From positions 372,001 to 436,000 of the forward strand of contig QNGA01000003.1 in NCBI GenBank assembly GCA_003298465.1: a stretch of DNA of 64,000 nucleotides. The letters are read 5' to 3'. The notes under the pieces were generated by a model. It worked only from the letters and a program-made list of their open reading frames with translations, ran no database searches and had not been told where the DNA came from. This document shows, piece by piece, positions 26,076 through 36,500 of the stretch. Positions within the stretch are counted from its first letter, which is position 1, and each line of letters begins with the position of its first letter. The position numbers and the translations under genes are program-made. This DNA is from a halophilic archaeon. GTDB lineage: Archaea; Halobacteriota; Halobacteria; Halobacteriales; Haladaptataceae.

Positions 26076-27614
26076 CTACTCGACGGAGAACCCGCGGTCG
26101 CCCTCGGCGTCCAGCGCGACGTCGACGCTCTCGACGAGCGCGCGGGCCTTGTCCAGGGTCTCCTCGTGCTCGCGTTCGGGCACCGAGTCGTGGACGACGC
26201 CGGCCCCGACCCGGAGGTGGTACTCGTCGCCGCAACGCACCAGCGTCCGGATGACGATGTTCAGGGTCGCGCGGTCGTCGAAGCCGAGCACGCCGACGCT
26301 ACCGGTGTAGGGGCCGCGCCGGGTGGCTTCGAGTTCGTCGATGATGCCCATCGTCCGGGGTTTCGGAGCGCCCGTGACGGTGCCGCCGGGAAAGACGGCG
26401 GCGATGGCCTCCGGGACGGACACGTCCGGCCTGCGCCGGGCCCGCACCTCCGAGACGAGGTGCATCACCTCGGAGTAGCGGTCGACGCGCCGGTAGTCCG
26501 AGACGGCGACGCTGCCGTACTCCGCGACCTTCCCGAGGTCGTTGCGTTCGAGGTCGACGAGCATCGCGTGCTCGGCGCGCTCCTTCTCGTCGCCGCGCAG
26601 GTCCCGCTCCAGTTCGGCGTCCGCTTCCGCGGTTTCACCGCGCGGGCGCGTGCCGGCGATGGGTTCGGTGACCAGTCGGTCGCCGTCGACGTCGAGCAGC
26701 AGTTCGGGGCTGGCGCCGACGAGGTCGACGCCCGGGAACTCGAGCAGTGCGGAGTACGGTGCGGGGTTGACCGTGCGCAGCGCGTCGAACGCCGCGACCG
26801 GGTGGACGCTCGCGGGCGCTTCGAGGCGCTGGGAGACGTTCGCCTGGAACGTCTCGCCGTCGCGGACGTACTCCCGGACCGCCCGGACGCGGTCGGCGAA
26901 CGCCGCCTTCCCGCAGTCGCTCTCGAACGCGCCGCGTTCGTCCGTCGGCGGGGCGCCGACGTCGGGGTCGCCGTCGACCGCCGCGCGGGCGAGCGCCAGC
27001 GCCCGTTCGCGACCGCGCTCGTACGCGGCGTCGGGGTCGGCGAACTCGTCGAGTCGCGGGCAGGCGGTCACCCGGAGGGTGGTGTCGCCCTGCGTCTCGT
27101 GGTCGTCCGCCTCCCACGCGGCGACGCAGTCGTAGAGGCCAAACTGCAGTCGCGGGAGGCCGCGGTCGTCGTCGGCGTCGGGTAGCGACTCGAGTTCCCG
27201 CGCGAGGTCGTAGGAGAGCCAGCCGACGAGTCCGCAGGGGTAGGGAACGTCGCAGTCGCCCCGCGCGAGCGTCTGTTCGTCGAGCAGACCGGCGAGCGCC
27301 GCGAGGCTCGGACCCGGCGTCGCCCGTTCCGCGTCGTTCCCGGCGTCCGCCGCGGACGCGAGCGACGCCGCGCCCGGACGGGCCTGCAACCGCTGGACCG
27401 GCTCGACGCCGAAGTACCCCCAACCCGGTTGGCCGCCGGTCGTGGCGAGATAGACGCCGCCGCGACCGTCTCGCGCACGCCGGTAGGCGCGGAACGGGTC
27501 GTCTACGTCGACCCGGACCTCGACGGGGACGCGCGCGTCCGGCGGCGCGGTCCCGGCCGTCTCCCGGAACGCCGTCCGCGACGTGTGAACCGAGGGGTCA
27601 GAGCGACTTCGCAC
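26076..27614 (-). CDS. pabB: aminodeoxychorismate synthase component I (GTG start)
   Basis: A 512-residue chorismate-binding enzyme of the PabB/TrpE family. The C-terminal chorismate domain shows [109 protein letters not shown] and [17 protein letters not shown]. It works with the PabA glutaminase encoded tail-to-tail on the other strand (27 bp between the gene ends). The GTG start overlaps the last codons of the HhH gene by 17 bp, giving a probable operon aroE-HhH-pabB. Confidence 0.9.
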   Translation of the reverse strand: MRSRSDPSVHTSRTAFRETAGTAPPDARVPVEVRVDVDDPFRAYRRARDGRGGVYLATTGGQPGWGYFGVEPVQRLQARPGAASLASAADAGNDAERATPGPSLAALAGLLDEQTLARGDCDVPYPCGLVGWLSYDLARELESLPDADDDRGLPRLQFGLYDCVAAWEADDHETQGDTTLRVTACPRLDEFADPDAAYERGRERALALARAAVDGDPDVGAPPTDERGAFESDCGKAAFADRVRAVREYVRDGETFQANVSQRLEAPASVHPVAAFDALRTVNPAPYSALLEFPGVDLVGASPELLLDVDGDRLVTEPIAGTRPRGETAEADAELERDLRGDEKERAEHAMLVDLERNDLGKVAEYGSVAVSDYRRVDRYSEVMHLVSEVRARRRPDVSVPEAIAAVFPGGTVTGAPKPRTMGIIDELEATRRGPYTGSVGVLGFDDRATLNIVIRTLVRCGDEYHLRVGAGVVHDSVPEREHEETLDKARALVESVDVALDAEGDRGFSVE

Positions 27615-28248
27615 GCTCTATCCAGCCTTCGATGCGCTTGGGCGAGAGGTCGGTCTCCTCGGCGATCTCCTCGGGGTCGGCGGCGGCGAGGTCGACCGTG
27701 TTCTCGACGCCCGTCCTGCGCAGGCGCTCGGCGTAGGCGGGACCGATGCCCTTCACGTCCTCCAGCGGCCGCTCCTCGACGTCCGGTTCCTCGGCCTCCG
27801 GTTCCTCCTGCTCCTCGCTCGGGGTCGGCTCCGGTTCGGTCGCTTCCGTCTGTTCTGGCTGTGCCGCGTCCGTCGTCGGACCGGTCGCCTCCGCGGGTTC
27901 TGCCGCGGACTCCGGTTTCTCTGCGTCGGATTCGGCTTCCTCGATGTGTTCGGTCGCTTCTCCCTCGACGGCGACGTCCTCGGTCGAGACGCCGGTGACG
28001 GCCGATTCGTCGTCCGATTCCGTCTCGTCGGTCTCCGTCTCGCCGCTCGTCGTCTCCTCGCGTTCCGGTTCGCCGGCGCTCTCCGGCTCCTCGGTCGTCT
28101 TGACCGCCCGCTCGGTCGCCGCGTCGGGTTGTTCGCTCGCCTCGCCCGGCTCTCGCTCTATCGTGACGCCGGACTCGTGCGAACTCATCTGCGACCGGTC
28201 CTCCTCCTCCAGTCCGAGCAACGATTTCAGCCTGGTGATAAGCCCCAT
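27598..28248 (-). CDS. acidic-linker helix-hairpin-helix protein
   Basis: A 216-residue protein. It starts with an amphipathic [15 protein letters not shown], continues with about 135 residues of Glu/Thr/Pro-rich low complexity, and ends with a Rad51-N/HhH-type domain ([41 protein letters not shown]). The last domain is expected to bind DNA or mediate protein contacts, while the linker is probably disordered. It is flanked by aroE (stop 26 bp upstream of its start) and pabB (17-bp overlap), so it is likely co-transcribed with aromatic biosynthesis genes, for no evident reason. Confidence 0.75.
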   Translation of the reverse strand: MGLITRLKSLLGLEEEDRSQMSSHESGVTIEREPGEASEQPDAATERAVKTTEEPESAGEPEREETTSGETETDETESDDESAVTGVSTEDVAVEGEATEHIEEAESDAEKPESAAEPAEATGPTTDAAQPEQTEATEPEPTPSEEQEEPEAEEPDVEERPLEDVKGIGPAYAERLRRTGVENTVDLAAADPEEIAEETDLSPKRIEGWIERAKSL

Positions 28249-28274
28249 TATGAAACAGTACATAGCCCCTCCAC

Positions 28275-29072
28275 TTAAAGCCGTCTTCGCAGGACGGCGT
28301 TCATGCGCTCGACGGGGGCCGACCGCCCCGTCCACAGTTCGAACGCGGCGACCCCCTGGTAGAGGAGCATCCACGCGCCGTCGATGGTCGTCGCCCCGCA
28401 CTCGGCCGCCTCGCGCAGCAGGCGCGTCTCGACGGGGCGGTAGACGGCGTCCAGCACCGCGAGGTCGCCGTGGAGCGCCTCGGTCGGAACGGGCGAGCGG
28501 TCCTCCTCCATCCCGACGCTGGTCGCGTTGACGAGCGCGTCGGCGTCGGCCAGCAGGTCGGCCAGCGCGTCGAGGCCGTCGGCGGTCGCGCCCGGCACGT
28601 CGTCGGCGAGCGACCGGGCGCGCGAGACGGTTCGGTTGGCGATTCGGACCGTCGCGCCCGCGTCGGCCAGCGCGAACGCGGCGGCGCGCGCCGCCCCGCC
28701 GGCACCGACGACGACCGCCGTCCGGCCGTCGAGCGCGACGTCGTGGCGCTCGAACGACCGCCGGACGCCCTCGGCGTCGGTGTTGTGGCCGGTCGGGGCG
28801 GCGTCGTCCCGGAAGTCGATGGTGTTGACCGCGCCGATTCTGGCCGCGAGGTCGTCCGGTTCGACGTGAGCCAGCGCGTCCTCCTTGAACGGAATCGTGA
28901 CGTTCAGACCCCGGACGCCGAGCGTCCGTGCGGCTTCGATCGCCGCGCCCGCGTCGTCCGGTTCGAAGGTGACGTAGCGAGCGTCGACGTCGAGTTCGTC
29001 GTAGGCCGCCTCGTGCATCGGCGGTGACAGCGAGTGGCCGACAGGGTTACCCATCAGTCCGTACACGTCCAT
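28275..29072 (-). CDS. aroE: shikimate dehydrogenase
   Basis: A 265-residue NADPH enzyme that reduces 3-dehydroshikimate. Substrate-domain motifs are [29 protein letters not shown] with the catalytic Lys, and IGAVNTI followed by [13 protein letters not shown]. The cofactor domain has [16 protein letters not shown] and [12 protein letters not shown], and the C-terminus has the conserved [22 protein letters not shown] 29072 begins the first strand directly. It is the first gene of the probable operon leading to pabB, linking chorismate supply and use. Confidence 0.95.
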   Translation of the reverse strand: MDVYGLMGNPVGHSLSPPMHEAAYDELDVDARYVTFEPDDAGAAIEAARTLGVRGLNVTIPFKEDALAHVEPDDLAARIGAVNTIDFRDDAAPTGHNTDAEGVRRSFERHDVALDGRTAVVVGAGGAARAAAFALADAGATVRIANRTVSRARSLADDVPGATADGLDALADLLADADALVNATSVGMEEDRSPVPTEALHGDLAVLDAVYRPVETRLLREAAECGATTIDGAWMLLYQGVAAFELWTGRSAPVERMNAVLRRRL

Positions 29073-29227
29073 ACGAACGCGTAGCGTCCGGGGTTCGATA
29101 ACGGCTGTGGAAGTCGTTCGACGGGCGACCGCACGCGGTCCACCGGACCGACGTACCGCGCTTCGAGACACCTAACAGGTAACGCAAGAACTACTTAGGG
29201 GGGACGGCTACTGCCGGTAGAATCTCA

Positions 29228-30562
29228 ATGTCACAACTCCGCCATCCATTGGTTGCGGTCGCGGTAACGACGTTGCTCACGCTACCGTGGGTCGGCGTCT
29301 ATCTCACTGGTGCTACACACTCGATGACCCCGCTCGTGACGGTGGCTATCTCCGGAGTAGCCGTCCTGGGCGCGTCGTTCATGCTCGCGTGGGGGGCCGA
29401 GACCGCCGAGGAGGACGTCCCCCGGGCGTTCGCGCTGGCGGTGCTGGCCGTGCTCGCGGTCGCCCCCGAGTACGCGGTCGACGCCCTGTACGCGTGGACC
29501 GCCGGGGCGAACGCCGGCACCGCTCGCGGTGCCGAAGCCGCGAACCTCGCGGTCGCGAACATGACCGGCGCGAACCGCATCCTCATCGGTCTCGGCTGGT
29601 CCGGCATCGCCCTGTTCACCGTCTATCGCTCGCGCAGCGACACCGACCCGGCGGTCGAGAAGTCCTCCGGATTCCTGAAGGGCAAGGTCAAGCTCGACCG
29701 GGACATCGCGACCGAAATCACGTTCCTGCTCGCCGCCACCACCTACGCCTTCTTCGTTCCGTTCGGCGACGGTATCGGTATCACGGACACGCTCATCCTC
29801 GTCGGACTGTACTTCACCTACATCGCCATCATCATCCGGGGCGAGGCCGGGGAGACGGAGGAGCACGTCGGCGTCCCCGCCTACTTCCAGTCGTGGTCCC
29901 GCGGTCCCCGCATCTCCGTCGTCCTCCTGCTGTTCGTCTACTCCGGTGCGATGATCTACACCGCCGTCCACCCGTTCGCGCACGGACTGGAGACGCTCGG
30001 CAAGAACATCGGCATCCCGGCGTTCTTCATGATCCAGTGGATAGCGCCGCTGGCCAGCGAGAGCCCGGAACTCATCGTCGTCGCCTACCTCGTGAACAAG
30101 GCGCGCTCGACGGCCGGGTTCAACGCGCTCATCTCCTCGAAGCTCAACCAGTGGACGCTGCTCATCGGCACGCTCGCGGTCGTCTACAGCATCGCCCTGG
30201 GGCAGGTCGGGACGCTCCCCTTCGACGAGAAGCAGGCCGCGGAGATATGGATCACCGCCGCCCAGAGCTTCTTCGCCATCGCCATCCTGACGAATTTCAG
30301 CATCAGCGTCCGCGAAGCGGTGGCCCTGCTCGTCCTGTTCGTCACGCAGGTCGGCGCCGAGTTCGTCGTGATACAGACCCTCGCGGAACCGCAGGCGGCC
30401 GAGCTGAGCCTCCTCATCCTCTACGCGTACACGGTGGTCTACATGGCCCTCGGCCTCTGGCTGTTCGTCAGCCGACGCGAGGAGCTCCGGAACCTCGTCG
30501 GTCGGACGGTCGACACCGCACGCGACGCCATCGGGGGTAGCGCGGGCCAGCCCGCAGACTGA
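29228..30562 (+). CDS. cation/Ca2+ exchanger-like membrane protein
   Basis: A 444-residue protein with about ten or eleven hydrophobic segments. It appears to have two related halves with exchanger-like alpha repeats: one near AVAPEYAVDALYAW with NMTGANRILIGLGWSG, the other near PLASESPELIVVAYLVNKARSTAGFNALISSKLNQW. The Glu in the PEY and SPE motifs is where CaCA members bind cations. It would exchange Na+ or H+ for Ca2+ or another ion across the membrane. It is longer than typical YrbG-type proteins. Single gene. Confidence 0.78.
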   Translation: MSQLRHPLVAVAVTTLLTLPWVGVYLTGATHSMTPLVTVAISGVAVLGASFMLAWGAETAEEDVPRAFALAVLAVLAVAPEYAVDALYAWTAGANAGTARGAEAANLAVANMTGANRILIGLGWSGIALFTVYRSRSDTDPAVEKSSGFLKGKVKLDRDIATEITFLLAATTYAFFVPFGDGIGITDTLILVGLYFTYIAIIIRGEAGETEEHVGVPAYFQSWSRGPRISVVLLLFVYSGAMIYTAVHPFAHGLETLGKNIGIPAFFMIQWIAPLASESPELIVVAYLVNKARSTAGFNALISSKLNQWTLLIGTLAVVYSIALGQVGTLPFDEKQAAEIWITAAQSFFAIAILTNFSISVREAVALLVLFVTQVGAEFVVIQTLAEPQAAELSLLILYAYTVVYMALGLWLFVSRREELRNLVGRTVDTARDAIGGSAGQPAD

Positions 30563-30679
30563 CCGCGTCCCCTATTCGACCGCTCTCGCTCGTGGTAACG
30601 CAAACCGTTTTGGGACTGGAATTCGTCGCTTCCATCGAGATGCTAGAGCGTAGCACGACCGTCCGCGCTCGCTACGACC

Positions 30680-32632
30680 ATGCCTGAGACGGCCGACGTC
30701 CTCCTCGTCGAGGACCAGACGGCGTACGCGTCCGACTTCGCGGACGCCTGCGAGGACGTGACGGTCCGCGGCGTGGACACCGCCGCCGAGGCCAGAGCCT
30801 GCATCGAGGACGAGCCAGTCGACTGCGTCGTCGCCAACTACGAGTTGCCGGACGACGACGGGGTCTCGCTGCTGGAATCGGTGCGCGAGACGCATCCGGA
30901 CCTCCCGTTCGTCCTGCTGACGGCCGCGGGCAGCGAGCGCGTCGCCAGCGAGGCCGTCGCCGCGAACGTGACCGACTACCTTCCGGCGTCGACCGTCGAC
31001 GACCCGGACGCGCTCCGCGACCGAATCGTGGCGGCGGTCGAGAGCCAGACCCCCGAGGACGACCGTATCCAGGCGCTCACGACCGCTTTTCCGGACGTCG
31101 CCTTCCTGCTCGACGAGGACGGCTACTACCGCGAACTGCTCGTCGGGCCGAACACCGCCGCGCTCACGGTCGACGACCCGGCGGAACTCGCCGGCACGAG
31201 CCTCCACGACCAGTTTCCCGACGGGATGGCCGACCGTTTCCTCGACCACATCCACGCGACGCTCGCCTCCGGCGGCGTCGAGACGATGGAGTATCCCGTC
31301 GAACTCGACGACGGGGAGCACTGGTTCGAGGCGCGGACGACCCCGCTCGGGCGGGCGGTCGAGGGCAAGGAGATGGTCGTCTGGGTCGCCCGCGACGTGA
31401 CCGACCGCCGGGAGCGCGAACGCCGTCTCGAACGCCAGCACGACGAACTCGAGACGTTGAACCAGATAAACAAGGTCATCCAGGACGTCGTCCACGGACT
31501 CGTCCAGGCGGCGACCCGCGAGGAGATAGAGCAGATGGTGTGCGACCGGCTGGTCGCCTCGGGGCTCTACGAACTCGCGTGGACGGACGAAAACGAGATG
31601 CGCCGCCAGGGGCTCTCCCCGCGAGCGCAGGCAGGCGACATCGACGGGTATCTCGACGCGCTGGTCGACCTCGGCGACGATATCGGTGAGGACCCGGCGA
31701 CCCGGTCGATGGAGACGAGCGAGATACAGGTCGTCCACGACGTCGCCGAGTCCACGGTGCTGACCGGTGCGGTCCGGGAGGAGGCGCTCGACCGCGACGT
31801 CGAGTCGGGCATCTCCATCCCGCTGTCGTACGGCAACACCGTCTACGGCTCGCTGTCGCTCGTCTCGACTCGGACCGGCGTGTTCAGCGAGCGCGCGCAG
31901 TCGGCGTTCGAGATACTCGGCGAGACCATCGGGTTCGCCATCAACGCCGCGAAGAACCGCAAACTCCTGCTGTCGGACACGGCGGTCGAACTGGAGCTCC
32001 GGGTCACCGACTCCGGCGGGGTGTTCCTCGACGTCGCCGAGCGACTGAACTGCACCTGCCACCTCCAGGGGCTGGTGCCCGCCCCGGAGGGGCACCTGCT
32101 GCACTACGTCCGCGTGGCGGACGCGTCGTCGCGGCGGGCGACCGAAGCGATGACGGACGCCGACCCGGTCGAGGAGTGTCGGCTCATCGCCGACGAGGAC
32201 GACGGAGACTGCGTGCTCGAAGTCGTGATGTCGGCCTCGACGGTGAAGCGACTGGTGGAAGCCGGGGCGGTGGTCCAGTCGGCCACGGCGACGAACGGCG
32301 AGGTTCGCCTCGTCGCGGAGGTTCCGCAGGAGGCCGACGTGCGCGCCATCGTCGACACGTTCCAGTCGGCGTACGCCGAGTCGGAACTCGTCGGCAAGCG
32401 CACCGTCGACCGCCCCATCCAGACGGCCCAGGAGTTCCGGCAGTCGCTGACCGACCCCCTCACCGACCGACAGGAGATGGTGCTCCGGACGGCCTACTTC
32501 GCGGGGTACTACGACTGGCCCCGGGGCAGCACGGCCGAGGAGATAGCCGAGTCGCTCGACATCGCATCCGCGACGCTACACTACCACCTCCGGAAGGCCC
32601 AGGACGAACTGCTGGGAGCCGTCTTCGACTGA
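30680..32632 (+). CDS. Bat-type regulator: degenerate receiver, PAS, GAF and HTH-10
   Basis: A 650-residue multidomain transcription regulator. Residues 1-115 form a receiver-like domain (VLLVEDQ) in which the expected phospho-acceptor Asp is Asn53 (VVANYELPDDDG). A PAS domain follows (about 125-245, ending WVARDVTDRRERERRLE), a coiled segment, a GAF domain (about 265-415) and a long beta-rich region. The C-terminal HTH-10 comes at about 591-650 (LTDRQEMVLRTAYFAGYYDWPRG). HTH-10 proteins such as Bat sense light, redox or oxygen; the signal here is unknown. It is transcribed alone. Confidence 0.88.
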   Translation: MPETADVLLVEDQTAYASDFADACEDVTVRGVDTAAEARACIEDEPVDCVVANYELPDDDGVSLLESVRETHPDLPFVLLTAAGSERVASEAVAANVTDYLPASTVDDPDALRDRIVAAVESQTPEDDRIQALTTAFPDVAFLLDEDGYYRELLVGPNTAALTVDDPAELAGTSLHDQFPDGMADRFLDHIHATLASGGVETMEYPVELDDGEHWFEARTTPLGRAVEGKEMVVWVARDVTDRRERERRLERQHDELETLNQINKVIQDVVHGLVQAATREEIEQMVCDRLVASGLYELAWTDENEMRRQGLSPRAQAGDIDGYLDALVDLGDDIGEDPATRSMETSEIQVVHDVAESTVLTGAVREEALDRDVESGISIPLSYGNTVYGSLSLVSTRTGVFSERAQSAFEILGETIGFAINAAKNRKLLLSDTAVELELRVTDSGGVFLDVAERLNCTCHLQGLVPAPEGHLLHYVRVADASSRRATEAMTDADPVEECRLIADEDDGDCVLEVVMSASTVKRLVEAGAVVQSATATNGEVRLVAEVPQEADVRAIVDTFQSAYAESELVGKRTVDRPIQTAQEFRQSLTDPLTDRQEMVLRTAYFAGYYDWPRGSTAEEIAESLDIASATLHYHLRKAQDELLGAVFD

Positions 32633-32660
32633 CGTTGGGTTCGACGGCGACGCTCCCGCG

Positions 32661-32966
32661 TCAGTGTGTCGCCGCGAGCGACAGCGCCACGAGCAGCGCC
32701 ACCACCGCCACGATGCCGTAGCCGACGCCGACGAGCTGGTCGGTCGCGCCGTGCGCGCCGGGGAGGGCGGTCCAGACGAGATAGTAGTAGGTTCCGGCGG
32801 CGACAGCAGCGAACCCCCACGTCGAGAGCGCGAACGCCTGCGGAACTGCGACGCCGAGTCCGGCGAGCGTCGGCGGGAAGACGGCGAAGCTGACGAGCAG
32901 TCCGAGTCCCACGACGACGAAGAACGGAACGGGGTCGACCGCGCTCCCGTGGCGGTTACGGAGCAT
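32661..32966 (-). CDS. small membrane protein of unknown function
   Basis: A 101-residue protein with three hydrophobic stretches (VPFFVVVGLGLLVSFAVFPP, ALSTWGFAAVAAGTYYYLVW and GVGYGIVAVVALLVALSLAA). No charged catalytic motif. It is convergent with the regulator gene (28 bp) and downstream of the lipoprotein gene on the same strand. I do not recognise a named family. Confidence 0.62.
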   Translation of the reverse strand: MLRNRHGSAVDPVPFFVVVGLGLLVSFAVFPPTLAGLGVAVPQAFALSTWGFAAVAAGTYYYLVWTALPGAHGATDQLVGVGYGIVAVVALLVALSLAATH

Positions 32967-33033
32967 GGTGCGGGGTACGACCGGGGGTCAGTTGACGGTG
33001 CTGGCCGGGCGAGCGTCTCCCCAGGTCGACGGT

Positions 33034-33594
33034 TCACCGACCGTCAGCGGCGGTCGACGTCTCACGCCGTCCGCCGTCGGTCTCGGCGAGAACCCGCTTC
33101 GGCGGTACTCTCTCGCCGCACTTCCGGTACGTGTCCTCCCACACCACCTCGCCGGGCGTGACGGTCCTCGTGCGCTGGGCGTCGGTCCCGACCCACCGGT
33201 CGACCGGAATCAGCGCGTCCTCGCACGGCGTCTCGCGGGCGGTCGCCGTGACGATGGTCGGGAACGAAGAGCAGGACGTATCGACCGTACGGCTGTCGCC
33301 GCCGGGCGCGACCAGGTCGCCGACCTCGGCCTCGCAGAGTTCGGTCCCGTCCGCGGCGAACGCGAGCACCCGGACGTCGTGGAAGGAGGTGTCCCAGTTG
33401 TGCTCGTTCTCGACGATCACCTCTAGCCTCCAGCCGTCGGCCGTCTTCCGCACGGTCGGGGAGAGGCTCATCACCCTGGTGCGGCCTCCGTCGGTCGCGT
33501 CGCCGGAGCCCGAGGGGTCCGCGCACCCGGCCAGAGTGGCCACGCCGCCTGCGAGAGCGGCCGTCGAAGCGCGCAGGAGGCGACGCCGATTCAT
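33034..33594 (-). CDS. Tat-exported lipoprotein
   Basis: A 186-residue protein beginning MNRRRLLRASTAALAGGVAT followed by LAGC, a twin-arginine signal with a lipobox; Cys23 is the predicted lipidation site. The mature part contains a beta-sandwich-like segment (WRLEVIVENEHNWDTSFHDVRVLAF) and five further cysteines that may form disulfides. The ATG lies one base after the stop of the giant 1,762-residue gene, so the two are almost certainly co-transcribed and perhaps work together at the cell surface. Function unknown. Confidence 0.78.
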   Translation of the reverse strand: MNRRRLLRASTAALAGGVATLAGCADPSGSGDATDGGRTRVMSLSPTVRKTADGWRLEVIVENEHNWDTSFHDVRVLAFAADGTELCEAEVGDLVAPGGDSRTVDTSCSSFPTIVTATARETPCEDALIPVDRWVGTDAQRTRTVTPGEVVWEDTYRKCGERVPPKRVLAETDGGRRETSTAADGR

Positions 33595-33595
33595 C

Positions 33596-36500
33596 TCACT
33601 CGGTCTTCGAGGGGACGTGCTCGAAGTCCACGGTCGACAGCTCTTCGATGCTGAACAGCAACACCGGGAACTTCGCCGACGTGCCGGTGTACCGCGTGGA
33701 GTCGTCCGCCGTCCCGGATTTCATCACGCTCCACTCGCGGTCGTGGCCGCCGAGCGCGACCGTCTCCGGCGTCGGGTCCAGCCCTCCGGCGACGTCGGGG
33801 TCGTCTCGGTTCCCGCTGTAAACCTCGTACGCCTTCGGCGCGGCGACGTCTCCGAAGGTGAACGGCGGGTTCGTGTCGTCGCGCCAGCCGACGCTCAGCG
33901 CGTGGCCGAGTTCGTGCATGCCGACGGACTGGAGGTCCTGGAACTGGTTCGGCGAGAACGTGTCCCGGCCGATCGTGACCCCGAAGTCCGTGTACTCGAC
34001 GATGTCGACGTTGTGCGCGCGCGGTGACCCGGTGTGCCACGCCATGCCGGTCGCCCGGAAGTTCTTCCGGACGTAGTCCGTGTTGTCGTCGACGAGCGTC
34101 TTCGGCCGGTCGTTGCCGAGTTCCGTCCCCCAGAGCATGTGGAGACGGCTGTCGTCGTCGTGATACTCGCTCTCTATCTTGATCAGCTCGTTCCGGTTGA
34201 ACGAGTCGGGGGTGACGTAGAGCTTCTCGGTGTCCGGCATCGTCGCGGCGGTACACCGCACCCAGTACGTGTCCGTCGTCTTCTGGTGAGCGCCCCGACA
34301 GACGTCCCGGAGGTCGTCGCGCTGAATCTCCTCGTCGTACGACTGGAACTCGACGTCGATACCGTACAGCTTGTAGTTGTACGAGATGGCCGTCTTGAGG
34401 TCGACGCCGTTCGCGTTCCGGATGGCCGACGGGTCGCCGTTGCCGGGCCAGTTGGTGTTGTTGACGTAGTCGGCCTCGACCGGAAGGGTCGGATCCGGCG
34501 TAACGGACCGGTCGTCGGGGTCGCCCGACAGGCCGTTCTGGTTCCAGTGGAGTTCGCCGACGTGGACGTTCGAGTGGTACTTCCGGTCCTGGTCGGGGGT
34601 GGGGTCGTTGCTGGTGGGTGGCGACTGGATGTACGCACCGGGGTCCCGGTCGTCGACCTCGTGGACGCCGGTCTGCTCCTGGACGGTCTCGTCGCCCTCG
34701 ATACCGGTGCCGGACAGGCGGTTGTCCATGTAGAGGACGACGTTGCTGGAGTTACCGACGCCGTGGACGCCGATCCAGCCGTCCCAGTAACCGTCGCCGT
34801 CGGAGTCGGCGTCGTCCGGCTCCGTCGGGAACTCGTGGTCGCAGCCGTTCCAACCGCAGTCCTCGTCGTTGCGCTCGTCGTACGAGAGCGACCACACCGA
34901 GTCCCGGCCCACGTGCGTCAGCCACCTGGCCTCCTGACCGTCGGTCAGGCCGTCGTCGTCCGTGTCGGGGTCCCAGGCACCGAGGTCGCGGTCGGCCTCC
35001 TCGCCGTTCGACAGCCATGTGTCGGTCCGCCGTTCGTCGTCGATGGCGCGGAACACGAAGCTACCGTCGTCCGCGCGGACGAAGTCGAAGTCGTCAGTCG
35101 AGTCGTTCAGCTGCAACCCGTCGAGGTCCGAGACGCTGCGCCCCTCGAGCAGGCCGAGGCGCCTGAGGTCTTTCAGCATGTAGGGTCTGGCCCGGGGGGA
35201 CGCCGACGCGTACTCGTCGTAGAGCTTCTGTCCGATCTCCCGTTCGTGGGTCTCGGTGATAGCGTAGGTGACGTCCTCGCGCGGGTCCGTCTTCAGGTTC
35301 GTCTTCTCGGCGTAGTCGTCAGCGCCGTCGTAGTCGGTGTCGACCTGCTGCGGGTCCGAGGAGACGGTCATCTCGCCGTTTCCGTCGCCGTTGGCGGCGT
35401 ACCGGTACACCTCGCCCGACCTGTTGACGACGTCGACGTCCCAGCCGTCGGCCTCGGTGCCGTCGTCTAGCCCGTCGTCGTCGGTGTCCGGGTCGTTCGG
35501 GTGACTGTTGGGCTCGTAGTACACCGTGAAGTTCCTGCCGATTCGCTTGACCTTCTGCTCGCCGACCTCCTCGCTGTCGCTTCGGCCGTCGCCGTCGGTG
35601 TCGGCGACGCTGACGTCGGTGTTCACGCAGCCGTACCGGTTCGTCTCCAGGCAGTGACGTTCGACGCGGTCGGTGAGGCCGTCGCCGTCCCGGTCCTTCC
35701 GGATTTCGAACGAGCTGAGTCGTATCTTCGCGGTCCCCTCGGCCCGGAGCCGGAGCGTCACCGTCTCGCCGGCCTCGATGTCCCGGACCGTGTCCGTGAC
35801 GATGGCGCCGTCTCGTCCCGTCGAGGCGTGTTCGTACAGCGTCGAGCGGTGGACCGGGTCCCGGAAGTTACGCCCGTCTTTCGGCGGCCCGATGCGCTCG
35901 AAGACGACCTTCGAACCCGGGGTCTCGACGACCGAGGAGACGTCCGCCTTGACTTCGAGCGTGTCGACGTCGTGGTCGAACTGCATGGAGACCACCGGCA
36001 GCGACGACGGCGGACAGCCGTTGTCCTGATGGCCCGGCGTCGCCGTACAGAGGTCGGCCTCGTCGGGCGTGCCGTCGCCGTCGGTGTCCTCGATTATCTC
36101 CCAGCCGTGTACCTGTGCGCCGCCGCTGCCCTTGACCTGGAGCTGGAGTTCGATGCTCTCGCCGGCGTACTCCGTGAGGTCCTCGTGGACCTTCCGGCGG
36201 TCGACGTCCTGGTTCTCGCCGACGCTGGAGATGACGTCCACGTTGCCGTCGTCGACCACGACGACGCGCGCGGAGGAGTTCTCCTTCGCGTACAGGGAGA
36301 CGACGCCCTGGAAGTCGATGTCCCCGGCGTCGCTCAGGTGCGGGGACGCGAACGTCAGCGTCGCCCACTCGCCGTCCGCGTCCGTCGACTGCGCCCCGAG
36401 GCGGCCCGACTTCGACGGGCTGAACTTGACCGGGCCGTTCCGGTACGTCGTACCGTCGATGGTGACGCCGTCGTTCGCGTCCCTGCCGCTCTCGTCCCCG

